In this document: in pieces, positions 15,440 through 19,831 of the stretch
Numbering within the stretch: position 1 is the first letter of the stretch
Layout: each line of letters opens with the position of its first letter
NCBI GenBank assembly: GCA_009602725.1
Contig: WELB01000015.1
Coordinates: 505,193 to 525,023 of the forward strand
From: Spirogloea muscicola
Taxonomy: Eukaryota > Streptophyta > Zygnematophyceae > Spirogloeales > Spirogloeaceae
Length of the DNA: 19,831 nt
Direction of reading: 5' to 3'
The notes under the pieces: model-generated
What the model saw: only the letters and a program-made list of their open reading frames with translations
What the model was told of the DNA's origin: nothing
Databases searched by the model: none
Made by a program: the position numbers and the translations under genes

Positions 15440-15515
15440 GGGCGCGACCATGGAGGATAGGGGCTGGAAAAGCCAGCCCAAAAAAGAATGAACAAAGTAC
15501 GAGAAGGGGGCCAGA
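15440..15515 (-). repeat. Hairpin repeat copy, antisense, in the 3' flank of the chimeric fragment
   Basis: Stem GGGCTGG (15461-15467), loop AAAAG, CCAGCCC (15473-15479), then GAACAAAGTACGAGAAGGGG. It is near-identical, inverted, to the copy at 4190-4255, as is the flank between it and the stop codon. Confidence 0.85.
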
Positions 15516-15567
15516 GGAAGCGCTAAGAAAACAAAGCACACAAAGAAAGAAAGCAGCTACAAATCAC

Positions 15568-16005
15568 TCAGTAATCCCTGCTAAGCAGCCGCAGATCAGA
15601 GAGGCTAGGGTCCTGAAAGTGGGTCCCCTGGCCAGAGCCAGAGGCAGCAGCAAGAGCTCTGCCGGCACGAAGATGCAGCGCAGGGGCCATCGACCGCTGC
15701 AGCGAGACGGCCAGGCGCATGCGATACAATTGCGCCAGCGACCCGGCTGCAGGGAAGTCTACAGGCTCCCCAAAGACGTCGCCCTGACGGAAGCCGGAGG
15801 CCGCCGCCAAAGCTCGGCCGGTGCGCAAGTGAAGCGCGAACGCAAGGGACCGCTGCATCGAGATGGCCAAACGCATTCGGAAGACTTGAGCCAGGGACCC
15901 GGCGACATAGAAGCCGGGCTGCTCGCCCTGCTGCCCGAGGCGGCGGGCCGGTGCACGCCGCGCAAGGCGGTGAAGCAAGTCAAGCCATTTTGTGCCACAG
16001 GCTCC
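15568..16005 (-). mobile_element. Chimeric retroelement fragment: two tail units fused in frame
   Basis: One minus-strand open frame carries the tail module twice. First unit: GTKWLDLLHRLARRAPARRL, PGFYVAGSLAQVFRMRLAIS, GRALAAASGFRQGDVF, matching the 12046 copy. At about 15771 it passes directly into GEPVDFPAAGSLAQLYRMRL, GRALAAASGSGQGTHFQDPS and SDLRLLSRDY-stop, matching the 3836 copy. The junction keeps the frame. It is best explained by a truncated copy landing inside an older one, or by recombination. The 3' half and flank are the inverted twin of 3935-4255. Confidence 0.85.
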
Positions 16006-16029
16006 ATGCACGTCATGACAGTGGTTACT

Positions 16030-16301
16030 CTTGCACCTTTGTGACAAGTGGATCAGCAACGCTTGCAATTTGCACTTAACTTCCTCGGTATTCCTTCTGC
16101 AGATGCTCCGAGGTAACCGGGGCGGGTCAGAGCTGGGCGGGCTGCAGCTCCACGCCGGCTCCTCTCCGAGCGCGCCGCGTGGTGCTCCCGCTTAGCTCCC
16201 TCGTGCGCAGCTCGCATCTCGTCGTGCCGCCCACACACGCTGGCCCAGGTGGCTCCAGCGAGCCCAGTTACCCCCCCGAGCTCGCCCCACCTCCACGCAC
16301 C
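16030..16301 (+). promoter_or_regulatory. 5' flank of the RNase T2 gene
   Basis: No repeats or coding signal on this strand. The promoter and 5' UTR of the RNase T2 gene are presumably here; no specific element can be placed. The long minus-strand frame across 16053-16634 is a shadow. Confidence 0.4.
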
Positions 16302-17956
16302 ATGGCGGCGGGCGGCGCGGCGCTGGCGCAGGCGGTGGCGACGACGCTGGCGGCCAACGCCGTCAGTGCCGGTGGGTTCGACTTCTTCTTCTTCGTGCAG
16401 CAGTGGCCCGGCTCGTACTGCAACTCCGGCAGGTGGGCACGCGGCAGCCCCCCTGCTCGGCTCTCCGCCTCGCTGCCCCTGTGACACCAAGGTGTGCATT
16501 GAGCGGCAGCCCCCCTGCCAGCTGGTGCTCGGCACTCGTCTGTGCCGTGCCACAGCTGTCGGTAGCCATTCTGGGGTGCGCAATCTCTCAGCGCAGCTGG
16601 CCAGCCTGCCATTCGGGCTCCAGCTGAGTTGCACATGCGCCGGTGCGGACTGCCTGCGATAGGGAGTGCTGCTACAATCCCGACAAGGGCAAGCCCGATG
16701 CCCAGTTCTCCATCCACGGACTGTGGCCCAACTATGCGGATGGCAGCTATCCTCAGGACTGCGACCCCAGTCGGCCCTTCAGGATCTCCGAGGTTTGCCA
16801 CCTGTCAACTCAAAGCATCTCTTTTGTCATACTCACCTGTATGGTTCTCGCTGCTCATTGGTCTGTTCGCCTCTGGCTCTTCAGGAAGCCAGCTCAATTG
16901 TGCCCGCGTGGCTTGGTGACATCTAAGAACAGATGGCTTGAGAATGCCGAACTTTTCTAAGGATGACAACAATGAAAGCCCTTAGCTCCAGCAGCTGCCT
17001 CCTGTGATCTCCAGATTCGTGACCTGGAAGGCGACTTGGAGGACTTCTGGGACACGCTGAATTGTCCTGCCAGCAAGGGCGAAAGCTTCTGGTCGCATGA
17101 GTGGAGCAAGCATGGGACCTGCGCTGATACATTGTCGGATGAGCATGCCTACTTCGAGGTTAGCCGATAATTGAAGCAGCTGTGCTGATGTTGTAGGTCA
17201 CTCCCATCTGTGACTGGCCTACGGCGCAGGAGACTCATGCTCTTTGCACAACAACTAACAATGTGCAATTCAGCTACAGTTACTTACGAATCTGTTACAT
17301 TGACAACTGTCTACCTTACAGATCTGCATTGTCAATCATATGTTATATGTGCAGGCTGCTCTGGAGCTGTGGAACAGCACATTTGTCACCCAGGCCCTTG
17401 CTGATGCCGGCATCACGCCCGGGTGTGTACTGCTCTCCAATGTTAATGTCGCACCGCAGTGTACAGGACCTCTGACCTCTTATTGACGGTTCTGCAAGCA
17501 GCTTGTGAGGAGTTGCCACACTTGGCATTGATGCCAAAGAGTAGTTTCTCTGCAAGAGGCTCACTACCAACTTTTGGCATATTCATCTCAGTGTCGCCTT
17601 TTTGCAAACAGAGCGAGCTACAATCTTCGCGATATCACAGATGCGATAGAAGGCTACACTGGGTACACCCCAGCTATTGAGTGCAACAAGGACGAAGCCA
17701 GGAGGCCCCAGCTGTACCAGGTGTGCTGCTTCTGAAATACCCACCTTTGTTTTGTCGAGACATCGGACTTGACGGACTCCTGACGAGTGCTTTGCTAACA
17801 ATCCGATCTGGTCAAGCCTCTCCTTAGACGTTCCATTCTGTGAATGTGACGCAGATATACATCTGCGTGGATGCAGATGCTCGAACATTTATTGATTGCC
17901 CCGTCTTTCCGAAAGTCAGGGCCTGTCCCAAGATTGTGCAGTTCCCCTCGTTCTAG
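16302..17956 (+). CDS. RNASET2: Plant-type RNase T2 (secreted/vacuolar ribonuclease)
   Basis: Exons 16302-16432, 16663-16792, 17015-17158, 17355-17422, 17612-17720 and 17855-17956: 684 nt, 227 residues, all GT-AG, consistent phases, stop TAG. The ATG in CACCATGGCG is preferred. It cuts single-stranded RNA through a 2',3'-cyclic phosphate, usually in the vacuole or outside the cell. FDFFFFVQQWPGSYC (26-40) is the family N-terminus. CAS I is FSIHGLWPNY with His62; CAS II is FWSHEWSKHGTC with Glu116, Lys119 and His120, so the active site looks complete. Later blocks AIECNKDE, LYQIYICVDADARTFIDCP and VQFPSF match plant enzymes, and ten cysteines fit the disulfide pattern. The N-terminal 25 residues are Ala-rich, a weak signal peptide. 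Length is normal for the family. Confidence 0.95.
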
Positions 17957-18068
17957 CCTCCTAGCACAGCGACAGCTACTATTGCCAGCAGAAGGTGGCA
18001 GATCACTGTGTTCTCCGTATCCTGGTCCCATCACATTTTTGGCCAGATCACATTGTGAGTTCTCTGAC

Positions 18069-18073
18069 TGTAA
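18069..18073 (+). promoter_or_regulatory. TGTAA poly(A) signal of RNase T2
   Basis: TGTAA lies 113 bases after the RNase T2 stop codon, typical for green algae. Confidence 0.6.
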
Positions 18074-18276
18074 AATTGAAATCGACTCAGATGGAATCTG
18101 AAGTTTATCAATATCAGACCCAGATGCACACAATGCATGAGTTAACATAGCTCTTGACATCAGATTCAGTGATTGCTGTACAGTGGGCTAGTTATGTTGC
18201 CAGTGCTGCATGTCATGCGTCCATCCGGCTAAATCTCGTTATGATATCCTTGTCTATCAAAGACTTGTCACCTGTG

Positions 18277-18281
18277 TTACA
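18277..18281 (-). promoter_or_regulatory. Possible TGTAA poly(A) signal of the proline-rich gene
   Basis: Minus-strand TGTAA about 495 bases after the stop of the proline-rich frame. I saw none closer, so the 3' UTR would be long. Confidence 0.3.
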
Positions 18282-18775
18282 ATTGCTTGCTACTTCATGG
18301 CGCTGCATCTACCAGCACCTGCTGGCTGCACAGTGGGCAGGCAACTTTTGCCTGCTCTTGTGCTGCTGAACATAGTTGACGAAGTGCATGTGTTTGTGGT
18401 AGAATCAAGCTCATATGTGACGAAATTTTCATGCAAGGGCACAGCATTGGGCAAGTGGAAATCAAGTGAGTGACATCCCTTGCATTTCATGGCCGGGCTT
18501 GTAGTGTCGCGACTTATCACTATAGTTGGTGGTGCTGCACAATCGGATCACTTGCCTGTGAGAAGGCTGTGCAGCATGGGCATTAGGAAACCATAACCAC
18601 AACATCGACCCTCTCATTCAAATGTGCTGCCAGCAAAGGCCAAGACCGTAATGTACAAGTAGACGGCAACTTGCCAGTCAAAGTGTCACGCAGTAATGGC
18701 GAAGCATCAGAGCAGGCTTCTTTGCCACCAGACCTAGGAGCTCGCCGGACTACATTAGCCGAAGGTTGAGTGATC

Positions 18776-19831
18776 CTAGATAGGGTGCATACTCTTAGGA
18801 GGCAGAGGTGGCCCCACCTCAGCAGGTGGAGGCTTCATGTGGTGACCAGCTCCCTTTGGATGGTGGCCAATGGCAGGTTTGCAAAGGGGTGGAGGAGGAA
18901 ATGGAGCAGGGGAAGGCTGAGGAGCTGAGCCTTTGGCAAACGATAGGATGTCATACAGGAACTTGAGCATCGAAGATGAGCTGAACACATGGTGGCCCTG
19001 GTTGGGAGGGTGGTGACCAGTAGGACCAGATGGAGGTGGATAGGTGCAGGGTGGTGCCTCTGCGACCAGAGTCGTGTTCACCTTGTACTTCCTGCCCTTG
19101 GGTGGCCGAGGAGGGCTTGGAGTAGCAGGGGGCATATGAGCGATGCCAGCCGGAGGATACGGCGAAACAGGTGAATTGCTCGGCAAAGTTGGAGGGGCCT
19201 TTGCCTTCACTGTGTTGGGAGAGGGCCCCCCGCCTGGACGTGGCTTAGACGAGGGTGTCGGAGGGTGCTGAAGAGGTGGCTTGGCGCCAACGGGGGCCGA
19301 TACGTCAGTTGGAGAAGTAGGAGGCGGAAACATGCTGGGCGTGGAGCTATGTGTGAATGTTGGAGGAGAGTAGATTGTGGGTGGAGGCGAGGCTGCAAAG
19401 GAAGGACTTAGTGGTGGGACTGGAACGACATCAGTCGGAGGTGGAGATAGAGGCAGAGGTGCCAAAGAAGGGGAAGGTGGCGGGGAGAGGGGAGGGAGTG
19501 GTATGGGGTCTTGGGGAGGGGGAGGAGAAGGGGGAGCATCTAGAGATGGGACAGGGGGACCGGAAGGAGGAGGAGGTGGCGTAAGGGGCAGAGCAGGAGG
19601 AGAGGTCAGGGGAGAACTTGGCTGCGCCGAACGAGGAGGAGGGGAAGAAGCTGGCAAGGGAGGAGGAGAAAGGGGAGAAGACAGTGGAGGAGTGGTGAGA
19701 GGCGGCGTGGATGGAGGAGGAAGGAGCGCTGGCGGAAGACGAGGAGGTGGCGAGGTGGGTGGAGGAGATGGAGGCGCAACCACATGGGGGGGGGGAGTAG
19801 ATAGAGGTTGTGGAGGGGGAGAGGGAGGGGG
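18776..19831 (-). CDS. Proline/serine-rich (hydroxyproline-rich glycoprotein-like) protein, 5' partial
   Basis: A minus-strand frame of 351 codons plus stop runs from the right edge to 18776 without interruption, so the start lies outside the window. Most of it is Pro with Ser, Thr and Ala in SPPP, TPPL and SPPPP runs, as in extensins, pherophorins and other green-algal wall glycoproteins whose prolines are hydroxylated and glycosylated. Toward the C-terminus the pattern breaks: KGRKYKVNTTLVAEAPPC, then SSSSMLKFLYDILSFAKG, and two histidine-rich stretches, GHHPPNQGHHVF and GHHPKGAGHH. No globular domain is recognised. A wall or matrix role is inference from composition. GC bias can make open frames, but the regular Ser-Pro pattern argues for a real gene. 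Confidence 0.65.
   Translation of the reverse strand, partial: PPPSPPPQPLSTPPPHVVAPPSPPPTSPPPRLPPALLPPPSTPPLTTPPLSSPLSPPPLPASSPPPRSAQPSSPLTSPPALPLTPPPPPSGPPVPSLDAPPSPPPPQDPIPLPPLSPPPSPSLAPLPLSPPPTDVVPVPPLSPSFAASPPPTIYSPPTFTHSSTPSMFPPPTSPTDVSAPVGAKPPLQHPPTPSSKPRPGGGPSPNTVKAKAPPTLPSNSPVSPYPPAGIAHMPPATPSPPRPPKGRKYKVNTTLVAEAPPCTYPPPSGPTGHHPPNQGHHVFSSSSMLKFLYDILSFAKGSAPQPSPAPFPPPPLCKPAIGHHPKGAGHHMKPPPAEVGPPLPPKSMHPI

Larger units (their letters stand above)
17957..18775. other. Convergent intergenic region
   Basis: The two flanking genes end toward each other here. AT content is higher than in exons, and I see no coding segment, no retroelement fragment and no hairpin repeat, unlike the other intergenic regions. 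Confidence 0.55.

Noticed and set aside
9978-15515. Regularly recurring hairpins as a CRISPR array
   Set aside because: Spacing is irregular (70 to >1000 bp), orientation varies, the spacers include coding fragments, and the genome is eukaryotic.
16053-16634. 193-codon minus-strand frame
   Set aside because: Antisense to the RNase T2 first exon and intron 1, no domain recognised.

Overview
This is nuclear DNA from a eukaryote, most likely a green alga (Chlorophyta, probably Chlorella-like; the class is a guess). Reasons: the genes are GC-rich and split by many short GT-AG introns (about 37-330 nt); the closest protein families I can recall are plant-like (a GONST5-type nucleotide-sugar transporter, a plant-type RNase T2, a hydroxyproline-rich wall-type protein); and TGTAA, the usual green-algal poly(A) signal, lies shortly after two of the stop codons. 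Nothing looks bacterial, and there is no operon, CRISPR array or tRNA that I can see.

Layout: (1) 1-2173 (+), 3' part of an RBM34/Nop12-like nucleolar RNA-binding protein, six exons, 5' end outside the window. (2) 2450-4300, remnants of a retroelement plus hairpin repeats. (3) 4627-6493 (+), a complete eight-exon UDP-galactose/GONST5-like transporter. (4) about 7200-9052 (-), a conserved gene I cannot name, at least five exons, tail-to-tail with gene 3. (5) 9760-16030, a 6 kb patch made almost wholly of short, 5'-truncated, rearranged fragments of one retroelement coding end, interleaved with a short hairpin-forming repeat. (6) 16302-17956 (+), a complete six-exon RNase T2 with both catalytic motifs. 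(7) 18776 to the right edge (-), a proline/serine-rich protein, 5' end outside the window, convergent with RNase T2.

The intergenic patches are the unusual part. At least 14 fragments encode the same protein tail, ending at an almost invariant Leu-Leu-(Thr/Ser)-Arg-Gly-Tyr-stop. The longer ones extend upstream into a Cys/His zinc knuckle and a restriction-like endonuclease (RLE) core (R-x-P-D, then V-D-V, then E-x-x-K-x-x-x-Y), as in the C-terminus of RLE-bearing non-LTR retrotransposons (R2/NeSL/CRE/Dualen types). No reverse transcriptase domain is present in the window. Between and beside the fragments lies a roughly 50-80 bp repeat with a GGGCTGGC/GCCAGCCC stem-loop, about 20 copies in both orientations, commonly about 80-150 bp after the fragment stop codons and again just before the next fragment. 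Some fragments are fused in frame, inverted tail-to-tail, or flanked by other inverted repeats. The single-copy genes appear unrelated in function and simply sit around these patches.
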